Assembly: GCA_003246625.1 (NCBI GenBank)
Contig: QJZR01000013.1
Location: 186,001-250,000 of the forward strand
Direction: 5' to 3'
Origin: Alphaproteobacteria bacterium
GTDB lineage: Bacteria; Pseudomonadota; Alphaproteobacteria; Rhodospirillales; Rhodospirillaceae
DNA length: 64,000 bases
Part shown: one piece after another, positions 11,384 through 22,388 of the stretch
Layout: each line of letters starts with the position of its first letter
Position numbering within the stretch: position 1 is the first letter of the stretch
Notes under the pieces: model-generated
What the model was told of the DNA's origin: nothing
The model's input: only the letters and a program-made list of their open reading frames with translations
Databases searched by the model: none
Program-made: the position numbers and the translations under genes

Positions 11384-11424
11384 CTGGAGGCCGGGCCTCC
11401 AGGCGGGTCCGGGCGGCGGCCCGG
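11384..11424. repeat. Two palindromic modules beside the rsgA terminator (copy 3, partial)
   Basis: CTGGAGGCC (11384-11392) pairs with GGCCTCCAG (11394-11402). Then CCGGGC (11409-11414) pairs with GCCCGG (11419-11424) around GGCG. The layout matches the palindrome strings elsewhere in the window. The preceding 11278-11383 holds no gene that I can support. Confidence 0.55.
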
Positions 11425-11425
11425 T

Positions 11426-11459
11426 AAGCTTAAGGGCGCCTTGCGGCGCCCTTAAGCTT
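11426..11459. terminator. Bidirectional terminator between orphan gene and rsgA
   Basis: Perfect 15-bp stem: AAGCTTAAGGGCGCC (11426-11440), loop TTGC, GGCGCCCTTAAGCTT (11445-11459). It lies 10 bases after the rsgA stop on the minus strand. T-rich ends are short, so efficiency is uncertain. Confidence 0.7.
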
Positions 11460-11469
11460 GTGCGGCGGG

Positions 11470-12528
11470 TCAGCGGAACTTCGGGTTGGTTTTGTCCTTG
11501 ATCACCGCGCGGACCATTTTGCCGAAGGCGCGGTCGCGGGCGTGGCGTTCGGCCAGGCTGGCGGAGTTGAAGGCGTCCTCGGCGGTCAGTTTCCGCCAGC
11601 GGGTCAGGCGTTGCGGCTCCAGGTTTCCCGCCGCGATCGCCGCCTGGATGGCGCAGCCCGGTTCGCCTTCGTGGGTGCAGTCGGAAAACCGGCAGTGCCG
11701 CGCCAGGGCGACGATGTCGTCGAAGACCTCGTCCAGGCCGTCCCGCGCGTCGGCGAGTTGCAGTTCGCGCATGCCGGGGGTATCGAGCAGCCAGCCGCCT
11801 TGTTGCAGGCGGTGCAGGGCGCGGGCGGTGGTGGTGTGCCGTCCCTTGTCGTCGTCGGCGCGGATCGCCCTGGTGGCGGCGGCGCTTCCCGCCAGGGTGT
11901 TGACCAGGGTCGACTTGCCGACGCCGGAGGACCCCAGCAGCGCCACCGTCTGCCCCGGTCCGCACCATGCGCCCAGCCCCGCCGCCGCGTCGGTATCGCG
12001 GGCATCCAGGGTTTCGACGATCAGACCGGGAAGCAGGCGGCGCGCGGTTCTGGCATAGTCCGCCGCGTCGTCGGTCAGGTCCGCCTTGGTCAGCACCACC
12101 ACCGGCAGAACCCCGGCCTCCCGCGCCAGGACCAGATAGCGTTCCAGGCGGGCGACGTTGAAGTCGCGGTTGCACGACGTCACCACGAACAGGGTGTCGA
12201 CGTTGGCGGCGATCAGTTGGACCTCGCGCCCGGTTCCGGCGGCGCGCCGTTTGAACAGGCTGGCCCGCCGCAGCAGGCGTTGGGGGCGCAGGGTATCCCG
12301 CCCGACGATCAGCCAGTCGCCGACGGTGGGGCGGTCTTCCTCCGCCGCCGCGTGGGGCAGGCGGGAGGGGATATCGGCCTCGAAGCCGTCCCCCGCCACG
12401 GTCAGCAGGCCGCGATGCGCCGCGACGACGCGGACGGCGCGGGAATCGGGAAAGTCGTCGGAGGAGAACTGAGAAGAGAAAAAGGTGGTCCAGCCGAGTT
12501 CGGCCAGATCGGAGAGGTGTGAAGACAT
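11470..12528 (-). CDS. rsgA: Ribosome small-subunit biogenesis GTPase RsgA
   Basis: 352 residues. A circularly permuted GTPase that helps late 30S maturation. An N-terminal OB domain (about 25-100) precedes the permuted G motifs in the expected order G4 TKAD (147-150), G1 GSSGVGKST (199-207) and G3 DTPGMREL (about 247). The C-terminal zinc knuckle is CRFSDCTHEGEPGC (about 278-291), with the Cys/His ligands intact. It starts MSSHLSDLAELGWTTFF, the family opening. Upstream lies a 13-codon ORF with a perfect Shine-Dalgarno sequence that may act as a leader. Confidence 0.95.
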   Translation of the reverse strand: MSSHLSDLAELGWTTFFSSQFSSDDFPDSRAVRVVAAHRGLLTVAGDGFEADIPSRLPHAAAEEDRPTVGDWLIVGRDTLRPQRLLRRASLFKRRAAGTGREVQLIAANVDTLFVVTSCNRDFNVARLERYLVLAREAGVLPVVVLTKADLTDDAADYARTARRLLPGLIVETLDARDTDAAAGLGAWCGPGQTVALLGSSGVGKSTLVNTLAGSAAATRAIRADDDKGRHTTTARALHRLQQGGWLLDTPGMRELQLADARDGLDEVFDDIVALARHCRFSDCTHEGEPGCAIQAAIAAGNLEPQRLTRWRKLTAEDAFNSASLAERHARDRAFGKMVRAVIKDKTNPKFR

Positions 12529-15167
<2,639 letters not shown>

Positions 15168-15187
15168 AGGCGGGGGCCTGAAACAAG

Positions 15188-15213
15188 GAAAGGGCGCCGC
15201 GAGGCGCCCTTTC
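15188..15213. terminator. Bidirectional terminator between katG and uraA
   Basis: Perfect 11-bp stem: GAAAGGGCGCC (15188-15198), GCGA loop, GGCGCCCTTTC (15203-15213). It sits between convergent genes and serves both. Confidence 0.85.
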
Positions 15214-15231
15214 GGTTGGGTCAGGCGGTTT

Positions 15232-16560
15232 CTATTCCGCCGCTTCGGAGGGGGCTTCCTCGGCCATCGCCGCGCCCTTGCGGTTCAACAGGGCGTAAAG
15301 CGCGATGGCGCCGAAGGTCGCGGTGCCGATGCCGCCCAGGGTGAAGCCGCCCAGGTGCAGGGTCAAGTCGCCCGCCCCGGCGATCACCGCCGCGGCGGTG
15401 GTGATCAGGTTCTTGGTCTCCGAGAAGTTGACCTTGTGCTCCACCCAGATGCGGCCCGCCGTCGCGGTGATCAGGCCGAAGATGACGATGGAAAGCCCGC
15501 CGATCACCGGCCCGGGAATGGTCAGGATCAGCGCCCCGAACTTCGGCGAGAAGCCGAGCAGGATGGCGAACAGGGCGGCGACCACGAAGACCAGGGTGGA
15601 ATAGATGCGGGTCACCGCCATCACGCCCATGTTCTCGGCATAGGTGGTGACGCCGGTGCCGCCGCAGAAACCGGAGAGGATGGTGGCGATGCCGTCGCCG
15701 ACGAAGGCGCGGCCGATATAGGGGTCCATGCTGCGGCCGGTCATCGCGCCGATCGCCTTCAGGTGGCCCAGGTTCTCGGCGACCAGGATGATCGCCACCG
15801 GGGCGATCAGGGCCATCGCGTCGGCGTTGAACACCGGGGCGGTGAAGCTGGGCGCGCCGAACCACGCGGCGGAGACGACGCCGGAAAAGTCGATCGGCTT
15901 GCCCATGCCGAACATCCCCGCGCCCAGCGCATAGAACAGGTATCCGGCGAAGCCGCCGATCAGCACCGGAATGCGGCGCAGCATGCCCGGCGCGTACACC
16001 GCCGCCACGCCCACCGCGACGATGGTGACGATGCCGACGGTACTGGCGAAGCCGGTGCCGCTGATCCCCTTCACCGCGATCGGCGCGAGGTTGAGGCCGA
16101 TCGCCGCGACGATGCCGCCGGTGACCACCGGGGGCATCAGGGTTTCGATCCAGCGGTAGCCCATCTTTATCACCGCCAGGCCGATCAGCAGATAAAGCGC
16201 GCCGGCGGCGATGATGCCGCCCAGGGCGGTGGGGATGCCCAGGTTGGGACCGGAACCGGAATAGGCCGAGGCGGCGATCACCACCGCGATGAACGAGAAG
16301 CTGGAACCGAGGTACGAAGGCACCCGCCCGCCGACCACCAGGAAGAACAGCAGGGTGCCGATACCCGAGAACAGCACCGCGACGTTGGGGTCGAAGCCCA
16401 TGATGATCGGCGCCAGAACCGTGGAGCCGAACATCGCCACCACGTGCTGGAACCCGGCGACGACGGTCTGCGGCCAGGGCAGGCGTTCGTCGGGCGCGAC
16501 GCGGTCGGCGGTGGTCGGCTTCCATTCCGGAAACCAGCGTTCGGGTTGGTTGTTGCTCAT
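15232..16560 (-). CDS. uraA: Uracil permease, UraA-type NCS2 transporter
   Basis: 442 residues, about 13-14 membrane helices. Proton-coupled nucleobase importer in the inner membrane. The N terminus WFPEWKPTTADRVAPDERLP leads into PQTVVAGFQHVVAMFGSTVLAP. The family core AENLGHLKAIGAMTGRSMD and the later GGTGVTTYAENMGVMAVTR hold the conserved Glu residues that bind uracil in UraA. The start is ATG at 16560, behind GAGGAAACGGGG. Longer in-frame upstream sequence is low complexity and was not used. Xanthine or another base cannot be excluded, although the ENMGV segment is more UraA-like. Confidence 0.9.
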   Translation of the reverse strand: MSNNQPERWFPEWKPTTADRVAPDERLPWPQTVVAGFQHVVAMFGSTVLAPIIMGFDPNVAVLFSGIGTLLFFLVVGGRVPSYLGSSFSFIAVVIAASAYSGSGPNLGIPTALGGIIAAGALYLLIGLAVIKMGYRWIETLMPPVVTGGIVAAIGLNLAPIAVKGISGTGFASTVGIVTIVAVGVAAVYAPGMLRRIPVLIGGFAGYLFYALGAGMFGMGKPIDFSGVVSAAWFGAPSFTAPVFNADAMALIAPVAIILVAENLGHLKAIGAMTGRSMDPYIGRAFVGDGIATILSGFCGGTGVTTYAENMGVMAVTRIYSTLVFVVAALFAILLGFSPKFGALILTIPGPVIGGLSIVIFGLITATAGRIWVEHKVNFSETKNLITTAAAVIAGAGDLTLHLGGFTLGGIGTATFGAIALYALLNRKGAAMAEEAPSEAAE

Positions 16561-16685
16561 GATTGCCCCGTTTCCTCGTGAATCCCCTCGGCCGCGCGGC
16601 GGCGCGGCGCCGGGTGCGAGAGTGTCACTCCCGCTTCCGCTTGACAACCGGCAGCCGCAACGCCGCGGGCCGCCGCCCTTTTCGT

Positions 16686-16714
16686 TTGCCGCGCGCGGGG
16701 CAAGGGCGGATAGT
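16686..16714 (+). promoter_or_regulatory. Candidate sigma-70 promoter for the EamA exporter
   Basis: TTGCCG (16686-16691) and GATAGT (16709-16714) are separated by 17 bases and lie 30 bases ahead of the GTG start. The -10 is only fair. Confidence 0.35.
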
Positions 16715-16743
16715 GCCCGCATCGGAGTCCGGGAGATCCTGCC

Positions 16744-17646
16744 GTGAAGCGTGGTGCGTTGGGTCCGCAGGCCGTCGGCCTGCTGCTGCTGGTGCCGCCG
16801 CCCCTGTTCTGGGCGGGGAATTTCATCGTCGGGCGGGCGATGCGCGGCGACGTGCCGCCGCTGACCCTGTCGTTCTGGCGTTGGGTGATCGCCTTTTTCT
16901 GCCTGCTGCCCTTCGCCATCGGGCCGATGCGCCGCGATTGGCCGCTTTACTGGCGTTATCGCTGGCAACTGGCGCGCATCGCCCTGGCCGGGGTGGTCGC
17001 CTTCAACTCCCTGGTCTACGTCGGCCTGCAATGGACGGCGGCGGCCAACGGGCTGCTGCTCAATTCCTTCATTCCCATCCTCATCGTCCTTTTCGGCGCG
17101 CTGTTCTATGGCCAGCGCCTGCGCGCGGTGCAGGGATTCGGCCTAGCCCTGTCGTTCGCCGGGGTGCTGACCATCATCCTGCATGGCGAGTGGCAGCGGC
17201 TGCTGACCCTGCAATTCTCGGCGGGCGACCTGGTGGTGTTCTGCGCCATGGTCAGTTGGGCGCTCTATACCCTGTGGCTGCGCGCCATCCCGCCCGAGAT
17301 CGACCGCATCGGCCTGATGGAGGCGCAAATCGCCGTTGCCTTCGTCGTGCTGGTGCCGCTCTACGCCGGAGAGGCCGCCTTCGGCTATGCGCCGGTCTGG
17401 CGGATGGAAAGCTTCGCCGCGCTGGCTTACCTCGGCGTCTTTCCCTCGGTCCTCGCCTACCTGCTCTACAACATCGGCGTCGCCCGCGTCGGCGCGGCGC
17501 GCGCGGGGATGTTCATCCACCTGATTCCGGTGTTCGGCGCCGTCCTTGCCGTCGTCTTCCTGCACGAAAGCCTGCACGCCTATCACGCCATCGGCATCGC
17601 CGCGATCCTCTCGGGCCTGGCCTGCGCGATGCGGGGGCAGGGGTAA
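16744..17646 (+). CDS. EamA/DMT family transporter
   Basis: 300 residues with ten predicted helices arranged as two EamA repeats. The first contains PPPLFWAGNFIVGRAMRGDVPP and TLSFWRWVIAF, the usual start of the first unit. The second begins near residue 150 (GDLVVFCAMVSWALYTLWLR) and includes YLGVFPSVLAYLLYNIGVARVGAARAG with P and G residues typical of the family. These exporters move amino acids or other small metabolites, but the substrate is not readable. GTG start at 16744 with GGGAG upstream. Divergent from uraA; no co-transcribed partner. Confidence 0.88.
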   Translation: MKRGALGPQAVGLLLLVPPPLFWAGNFIVGRAMRGDVPPLTLSFWRWVIAFFCLLPFAIGPMRRDWPLYWRYRWQLARIALAGVVAFNSLVYVGLQWTAAANGLLLNSFIPILIVLFGALFYGQRLRAVQGFGLALSFAGVLTIILHGEWQRLLTLQFSAGDLVVFCAMVSWALYTLWLRAIPPEIDRIGLMEAQIAVAFVVLVPLYAGEAAFGYAPVWRMESFAALAYLGVFPSVLAYLLYNIGVARVGAARAGMFIHLIPVFGAVLAVVFLHESLHAYHAIGIAAILSGLACAMRGQG

Positions 17647-17647
17647 G

Positions 17648-17830
17648 TAAGGCCGGGCCGCCGCCCCGGACCCCGGCAAGGGGCTCGGCCCCTTGCATCC
17701 CATAAGTTTTTTGCGCGGAGCGCGATCGAACCGTCGCGCGGCGTGATGGCCGATTGCCGCTTCGCGGCGAAAAAAGGAATGGGGTGCGCGAGGGGGCCGA
17801 GTCCCCTCGCAAGGTTTTGCTTTCCCTGCC
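17648..17830. repeat. Modular palindromic intergenic element (copy 4)
   Basis: Modules in order: GGCCGGGCCGCCGCCCCGG (about 17651), CAAGGGGCTCGGCCCCTTG (17678-17696), a degenerate long stem whose ends TTTTTTGCG (about 17706) and CGGCGAAAAAA (about 17765) face each other, then GCGAGGGGGCCGAGTCCCCTCGC with one mismatch (about 17788-17810). This repeats the plan of the guaB-downstream element, with palindromes flanking one long hairpin. No gene was found in it. Confidence 0.6.
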
Positions 17831-17895
17831 CCGACCTTGTTTTCCGCCGCGTCAATCGCGGCTATGATGCCGGGCGATTATCGATGGGGGGAACC

Positions 17896-19077
17896 ATGAC
17901 TGCGATTGCCAAGATTCTGCTGCTGGGTTCGGGCGAGCTGGGGCGCGAATTCGTGATTTCGGCGAAGCGCCTGGGGGCGCACGTGGTGGCGTGCGATTCC
18001 TATGCCGGGGCGCCGGCGATGCAGGTGGCGGACGAGGCCGAGGTGTTCTCGATGCTGGACGGCGCGGCGTTGGCGGCGGCGGTGGCGAAGCACAAGCCGG
18101 ACTACATCGTGCCGGAGATCGAGGCGATCCGCACCGAGGTGCTGAAGGATCTGGAGGACGCGGGGTACAACGTGGTGCCCTCCGCCCGCGCGACGATGAT
18201 GACGATGAACCGCGACCGCATCCGCGAGGTGGCGGCGACCGAACTGGGGTTGCCGACCTCGACCTACGTCTACGCGGAAAGCCGCGCGGAGTTGCACGCC
18301 GCGGCGGCGAAGGTGGGCATCCCCTGCGTGATCAAGCCGGTGATGTCGTCCTCGGGCAAGGGGCAGAGCATCGTGCGCGCCGCCGACGCGGTGGACGCGG
18401 CGTGGGACTACGCGGTGGCGGGGATGCGCGGCGACCGCCAGCGGGTGATCGTCGAGGCGTTCATCCCCTTCGATTACGAGATCACCCTGCTGACCGTGCG
18501 CACCCGGCAGGGGGTGGTGTTCTGCGACCCCATCGGCCACCGGCAGGAGAGAGGGGACTATCGCGAAAGCTGGCAGCCCACCGCGATGACGCCGCAGGCG
18601 GTGGCCGAGGCGCAGCGTCAGGCCAAGGCGGTGGTGGACAACCTGGGCGGCTATGGCATTTTCGGCGTGGAGTTCTTCGTCCTTGGCGACCAGGTGATTT
18701 TTTCCGAGCTGTCGCCCCGCCCGCACGACACCGGCATGGTGACCCTGGTGTCGCAGAACCTGACCGAGTTCGACTTGCATGCCCGGGCGATCCTGGGCCT
18801 GCCGATCCCCGGAATCGCGCAGTTGGGGGCCAGCGCCTCGGCGGTGATTTTGGCCGAGCGGGAGAGCCGGGACTTCACCGTCACCGGCCTGGCCGAGGCG
18901 TTGACGCCGGAGGCGCCGGGGGTGGACCTGGACCTGCGCGTCTTCAACAAGCCGACCACCCGGCCCTATCGCCGCATGGGCGTGACCCTGGCGCGGGTGC
19001 CGGGCGGCGACGCGGATGCCGCCCGCAAGGCGGCGGTGGCCGCCGCCGCCAAGGTGAAAATCGTCTATCGGGATTGA
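17896..19077 (+). CDS. purT: Formate-dependent phosphoribosylglycinamide formyltransferase
   Basis: 393 residues, matching PurT. It makes FGAR from GAR, formate and ATP in purine synthesis. ATP-grasp fold: the N-terminal domain [22 protein letters not shown], the ATP lid [15 protein letters not shown] (about 155-170) and the metal-binding [23 protein letters not shown] (about 270-292). The ATG at 17896 follows GGGGGGAACC and gives [11 protein letters not shown]; the more distal starts were rejected. A -10-like TATGAT lies near 17864. It converges on the MocR gene with only 9 bases between stops. It complements the guaB/guaA purine genes elsewhere in the window. Confidence 0.96.
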   Translation: MTAIAKILLLGSGELGREFVISAKRLGAHVVACDSYAGAPAMQVADEAEVFSMLDGAALAAAVAKHKPDYIVPEIEAIRTEVLKDLEDAGYNVVPSARATMMTMNRDRIREVAATELGLPTSTYVYAESRAELHAAAAKVGIPCVIKPVMSSSGKGQSIVRAADAVDAAWDYAVAGMRGDRQRVIVEAFIPFDYEITLLTVRTRQGVVFCDPIGHRQERGDYRESWQPTAMTPQAVAEAQRQAKAVVDNLGGYGIFGVEFFVLGDQVIFSELSPRPHDTGMVTLVSQNLTEFDLHARAILGLPIPGIAQLGASASAVILAERESRDFTVTGLAEALTPEAPGVDLDLRVFNKPTTRPYRRMGVTLARVPGGDADAARKAAVAAAAKVKIVYRD

Positions 19078-19086
19078 TTCCGGACG

Positions 19087-20472
19087 TCAGACCGTCACCC
19101 CGCCCAGCGGCGGCGGGGCGTTGAGCATGTCGCGGACGACCGAGAGTCCGCGGCGCAATTGCTCGTCGTCGCGCGGCGCCGAGATGCTGACCCGCAGGGC
19201 CTCGGGCATCTGGCGCGCGGTGCTGAAGGCGGAGGACGGCGACACCAGCACCCCGCGCCGCAACGCCTCGGCGGCGAAGACGTCGGCGCGCCAGGGTTCG
19301 GGCAGGTGGATCCACAGGTGCGGCGTCACCGCGCCGGTAAAGCAGCGGTTGGGCAGGTATTCCCGCGCGACGCCCAGGCGGCGCCGGGTTTCCGCCACTT
19401 GCGCGGCGCGCACCGCGAAGGCGGAGCCATCGGCGATCATCCCGGCGGCGATGTGGGCGGTCATCACCGGCGGCATGGTGGCGGCGGCGCGCGCGGCGGC
19501 GGCAACGGCGGCGACGATGGCGGGGGGCGACACCGCGTAGCCGACGCGGAAGCCGGGGGCCAATGCCTTCGACAGCGAGGTGACGTAGACCACCCGCTCC
19601 GGCGCCAGGGTCTGCAAGGGCGGCAGCAGCGGATCGGCGAGGAAGGCGTAGATGCCGTCCTCGACGAAGTAGCCGCCGTGGCGGCGCAGGCTGTCGGCGA
19701 TGGCCTGGCGGCGTTCCATCGGCATCGTCGCGGTGGTCGGGTTGTGGTGGGTGGTCATGCCGTAGACGGTCGCCCCGGGGTGCGCGGCCAGGGCGCGGTC
19801 CACCGCCTCGGGGATCAATCCCTGTTCGTCGATCGGCAGGGGTTCCACCCGGCGGTCGATCATCGCTGCGGCCAGGCGCAGGCCGGGATAGGTGAGGGCC
19901 TCGGCGAACACCGCCGACCCCGGTTGGGTCAGGGCGGCGATGGCGGACAGCAGGGCGTGTTGACCGCCCACCGCGACGGTCAGCCCGGCGGGGGTGGCGG
20001 TCACCCCTTCCCGCGCCAGCCAGGCGCAGGCGGCTTCCTGGTCCTCGGGGCTGCCGCCGCCGAAGTCGTAATCCAGCAATTTCGTCAGATCCGCCCGGCC
20101 CAGACGGGCGAACGCCGGGGCCAGCAGCGGCGCCACCGGTCCCACCGAGGGGCGGGTATGCGCCATGTCGATCATCGCCGCCATGCCGGGTTGCGCGGCG
20201 AAGAAGCCGCCCGGCGTCATGTCGACGGCGATGTGGCGGACGAAGGTACCGCGCCCCACCTCGCCGGAGACCAGGCCCAGGCGTTCGGCCTCGGCATAGG
20301 CGCGGGCCACCGTGCCCACCGTCACCTTCAGGCTCCAGGCCAGGTCGCGTTGCGGCGGCAGCTTGGTGCCCTCGGGCAGGATGCCGCGCGCGATGTCCGC
20401 CGCCAGCGCCTCGACCAGGGAGCGGTACTTCGGTCCGGTTCGGCCGGAGAGATCGGGAATCCAAAATGACAT
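19087..20472 (-). CDS. MocR-type GntR/aminotransferase regulator
   Basis: 461 residues. An N-terminal GntR winged helix (about 15-80: YRSLVEALAADIARGILPEG, LPPQRDLAWSLKVTVGTVARAY) is fused to a class I aminotransferase-like domain. The PLP lysine sits at about 302 in VTSLSKALAPGFRVGY, and the phosphate-binding Arg is in that same stretch. MocR proteins use PLP-amino-acid adducts as signals and usually regulate a divergent gene. Here the divergent gene encodes a DUF1127 protein and the 96-base gap has direct and inverted repeats fit for an operator. The effector is unknown. Confidence 0.92.
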   Translation of the reverse strand: MSFWIPDLSGRTGPKYRSLVEALAADIARGILPEGTKLPPQRDLAWSLKVTVGTVARAYAEAERLGLVSGEVGRGTFVRHIAVDMTPGGFFAAQPGMAAMIDMAHTRPSVGPVAPLLAPAFARLGRADLTKLLDYDFGGGSPEDQEAACAWLAREGVTATPAGLTVAVGGQHALLSAIAALTQPGSAVFAEALTYPGLRLAAAMIDRRVEPLPIDEQGLIPEAVDRALAAHPGATVYGMTTHHNPTTATMPMERRQAIADSLRRHGGYFVEDGIYAFLADPLLPPLQTLAPERVVYVTSLSKALAPGFRVGYAVSPPAIVAAVAAAARAAATMPPVMTAHIAAGMIADGSAFAVRAAQVAETRRRLGVAREYLPNRCFTGAVTPHLWIHLPEPWRADVFAAEALRRGVLVSPSSAFSTARQMPEALRVSISAPRDDEQLRRGLSVVRDMLNAPPPLGGVTV

Positions 20473-20483
20473 GGTGGCAATGT

Positions 20484-20556
20484 TGGCATTGACTCCATAT
20501 GCCTGTCAAATGAATCCTTCAGATATGGAGATTATGGGTTCAATTCCTGGCATTGA
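20484..20556. promoter_or_regulatory. Putative MocR operator region
   Basis: Two direct copies of TGGCATTGA (20484-20492 and 20548-20556) bracket an inverted repeat CTCCATAT (20493-20500) and ATATGGAG (20523-20530). All lie in the gap between the MocR gene and the divergent DUF1127 gene. MocR dimers often recognise paired direct repeats, which fits. This is an inference from position and symmetry. Confidence 0.5.
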
Positions 20557-20568
20557 AGGGGTTCAATT

Positions 20569-20793
20569 ATGACGAGGTTTCTGGCCATCATCCCGCCGGG
20601 CATCCTGTCCGCGCGCCGCCGGTTTTCCTGGCGCGGCTGGGCGATGCGCGTGCTCGTCACCCTGGAGGAATGGGAGCGGCGCGGCGAGGAAAGGCGCGCG
20701 CTGGCGCGTCTGGACGACCACCTGCTGCGCGACATCGGGCGCACCCGCGCCGAGGTCCTGGCCGAGTGCGAGAAACCGTTCTGGAAGGGCTAG
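20569..20793 (+). CDS. DUF1127 small protein
   Basis: 74 residues. The C-terminal 45 residues match the DUF1127 motif: WRGWAMRVLVTLEEWERR followed by RRALARLDDHLLRDIGRTRAEV, with the conserved L-x-D-x-x-LRDIG stretch. Small DUF1127 proteins of alphaproteobacteria are Arg-rich; some bind RNA or act in phosphate, stress or motility regulation. This one has a longer N terminus (MTRFLAIIPPGILSARRR). It is divergent from the MocR gene, its probable regulator. Its TAG stop shares CTAG with the stop of the convergent hydrolase gene. Confidence 0.85.
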   Translation: MTRFLAIIPPGILSARRRFSWRGWAMRVLVTLEEWERRGEERRALARLDDHLLRDIGRTRAEVLAECEKPFWKG

Positions 20794-21539
20794 GGCCGGG
20801 CCCGTTCGAGCCGTTCGCCCCAGGCCGCCTTGATCTGAGCGTCGATGATCGCCCGGGCTTCGGCCAGGGCTTGGGGGTTGGGGCGGGAGAGGAACGACTG
20901 TCCGGCCGCGTTCCAGCGGCTTTCCTTGTCGTCGTCGAAGCCGTGGTGCGCCCCCTTCATCGGGTGGAAGACGACGCCGGTCTCGCGGGCGCAGGCATCG
21001 CGGTTGCCGTTGAAGGAACCCCATTCGTCGAGGTCGCCGTAAAACACGTGGACGGCGGTCTCCTTGCCGTGGGAATTGGCGCAGGCGCCTTCGTTGCCGG
21101 GATAGAAGGCGAAGACCAGGTCGGCGGGGGGAATGTCCTTGTCGCGTCCCCAGTTCGCCGCCATCGCCTGGGTGCCGCCGCGCGAGAAACCCATTAGCGC
21201 GTAGTGCCGGGTGTCGAGGCGGGGATCGGCCTTCAACAGGCGCAGGGCGGCGAAGGCGTCGCCGGAGTAGTCGGTCGCGGTGCCGGAGAAGCTGCTCAGG
21301 CCGCGCAGTCCGGCGTTGTCGACGACGATGGAGGCGACGCCGCGTTGCTTGAACCATTCGGCCCAGACCAGCGCCCGTCTGTCGCCGCCGCCGGTGCCTT
21401 GATAGAACACCACCACCGGCGCGGCGTGGGCGTTCTCGGGGGCGACGACACGGGTTTTCTCGGCCAGCCGTTCCGGCGAAACCGTTTGGCAGGCGGTCAG
21501 GAACAGGACGGCCAGGACCGTCGGCAACAGACGTTTCAT
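20790..21539 (-). CDS. Dienelactone-hydrolase-like alpha/beta hydrolase lipoprotein
   Basis: 249 residues. The lipoprotein signal MKRLLPTVLAVLFLTAC has its lipid Cys at 17, so the protein is membrane-anchored outside the cytoplasm. The alpha/beta-hydrolase core follows: an oxyanion region VVVFYQGTGGGDRRAL, nucleophile elbow GFSRGG with Ser119, acid in FYGDLDEWG, and His in KGAHHGFDD. This is the dienelactone hydrolase arrangement. The substrate is probably an ester of unknown nature. It is convergent with the DUF1127 gene and lies 85 bases downstream of the methyltransferase gene on the same strand. Confidence 0.85.
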   Translation of the reverse strand: MKRLLPTVLAVLFLTACQTVSPERLAEKTRVVAPENAHAAPVVVFYQGTGGGDRRALVWAEWFKQRGVASIVVDNAGLRGLSSFSGTATDYSGDAFAALRLLKADPRLDTRHYALMGFSRGGTQAMAANWGRDKDIPPADLVFAFYPGNEGACANSHGKETAVHVFYGDLDEWGSFNGNRDACARETGVVFHPMKGAHHGFDDDKESRWNAAGQSFLSRPNPQALAEARAIIDAQIKAAWGERLERARP

Positions 21540-21624
21540 GATGTCTTCCTTGTCATGCCGCCGGGAACGTGGGGCGGTCCCAGAATAGAGAAAACCCGGT
21601 TTGCCGTCATTTGGGGAGTTTCCC

Positions 21625-22371
21625 CTATGCCGGATCGGTCCCTTCGCGGCGCAGGCCGAGGACGGTCAGGCCGCGCACGGTTTCGGCGAAGTCGCGGACG
21701 AATCCGGCGGCGCGCAATTCGGCCTCGATCTCGGCGACGGGCAGGACCAGTTTTGGATAGGCGCTTTTGCGCAGGGTCCAGGCGCCGCCGTCGCGCACGT
21801 GCACCAGGTCGTGAACCATGACGACGCCGGGGGCGGTGCGCTCCAAAAAGCAGGTCATGATGCGGTCGGCGTCGGCGCGCAGGGGGATGAAGCGGTCCAG
21901 CCCGGCGGGCGCGGCGGAAAGATCGCGGAAGGACAGCGCCAGGCGTCCGCCGCGCGGCAGGGCGGCGGCGATGTCGGTGAACAGGGTGGCGACCGCCGCG
22001 CGGTCGGGCAGGTGGGTCAGGGTGTCGCCCATGCAGACGACGGTGTCGGCGCGGGGCGCCGCCAGGGTTCGGAAGTCCCGCAGGTCGCCCAGGTGCGTCG
22101 TCACCGGCGCGTCGGCCTTTTCCCGCTCCAGTTCGTCCAGCAGTCTGCGGCTGGTGTCCACCGCATGCACTCGGCTGGCCCCCAGCCGGGCCAGGGCCAG
22201 CGACTGAAATCCCGGCCCGCAGCCGAGGTCGATGGCGACCCCCGGAGCCCCCACCCCGGCGCGGCGCAGCAGTTCGGCCTGTTCCGCCACCTTGTCGGCG
22301 AAGGGGACGCCGAACATCCAGGTGTAATGTTCGGCGAGCAACTGTTCGTAGTGGTCCTGAACCTGCGGCAT
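21625..22371 (-). CDS. Class I SAM-dependent methyltransferase
   Basis: 248 residues. The SAM-binding motif I is VAIDLGCGPGFQSLALARLG (about 46-65), with an acidic residue in VHAVDTSRRLLDEL ending the second strand and motif IV-like ADTVVCMGDTLTHL. It starts MPQVQDHYEQLLAEHYTWMFG, an opening seen in small-molecule methyltransferases of the Methyltransf_25 type. The substrate is not known. It is 17 bases downstream of the exported MTA/SAH nucleosidase gene on the same strand; SAH, the methyltransferase product, is a substrate of that family, although the two proteins would be in different compartments. Confidence 0.85.
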   Translation of the reverse strand: MPQVQDHYEQLLAEHYTWMFGVPFADKVAEQAELLRRAGVGAPGVAIDLGCGPGFQSLALARLGASRVHAVDTSRRLLDELEREKADAPVTTHLGDLRDFRTLAAPRADTVVCMGDTLTHLPDRAAVATLFTDIAAALPRGGRLALSFRDLSAAPAGLDRFIPLRADADRIMTCFLERTAPGVVMVHDLVHVRDGGAWTLRKSAYPKLVLPVAEIEAELRAAGFVRDFAETVRGLTVLGLRREGTDPA

Positions 22372-22388
22372 GGGATGATCCTCGGGGG

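Noticed and set aside
20535-20562. GGTTCAATTCC resembling a tRNA T-loop
   Set aside because: No anticodon arm or acceptor stem can be built around it; it falls in the MocR operator region.
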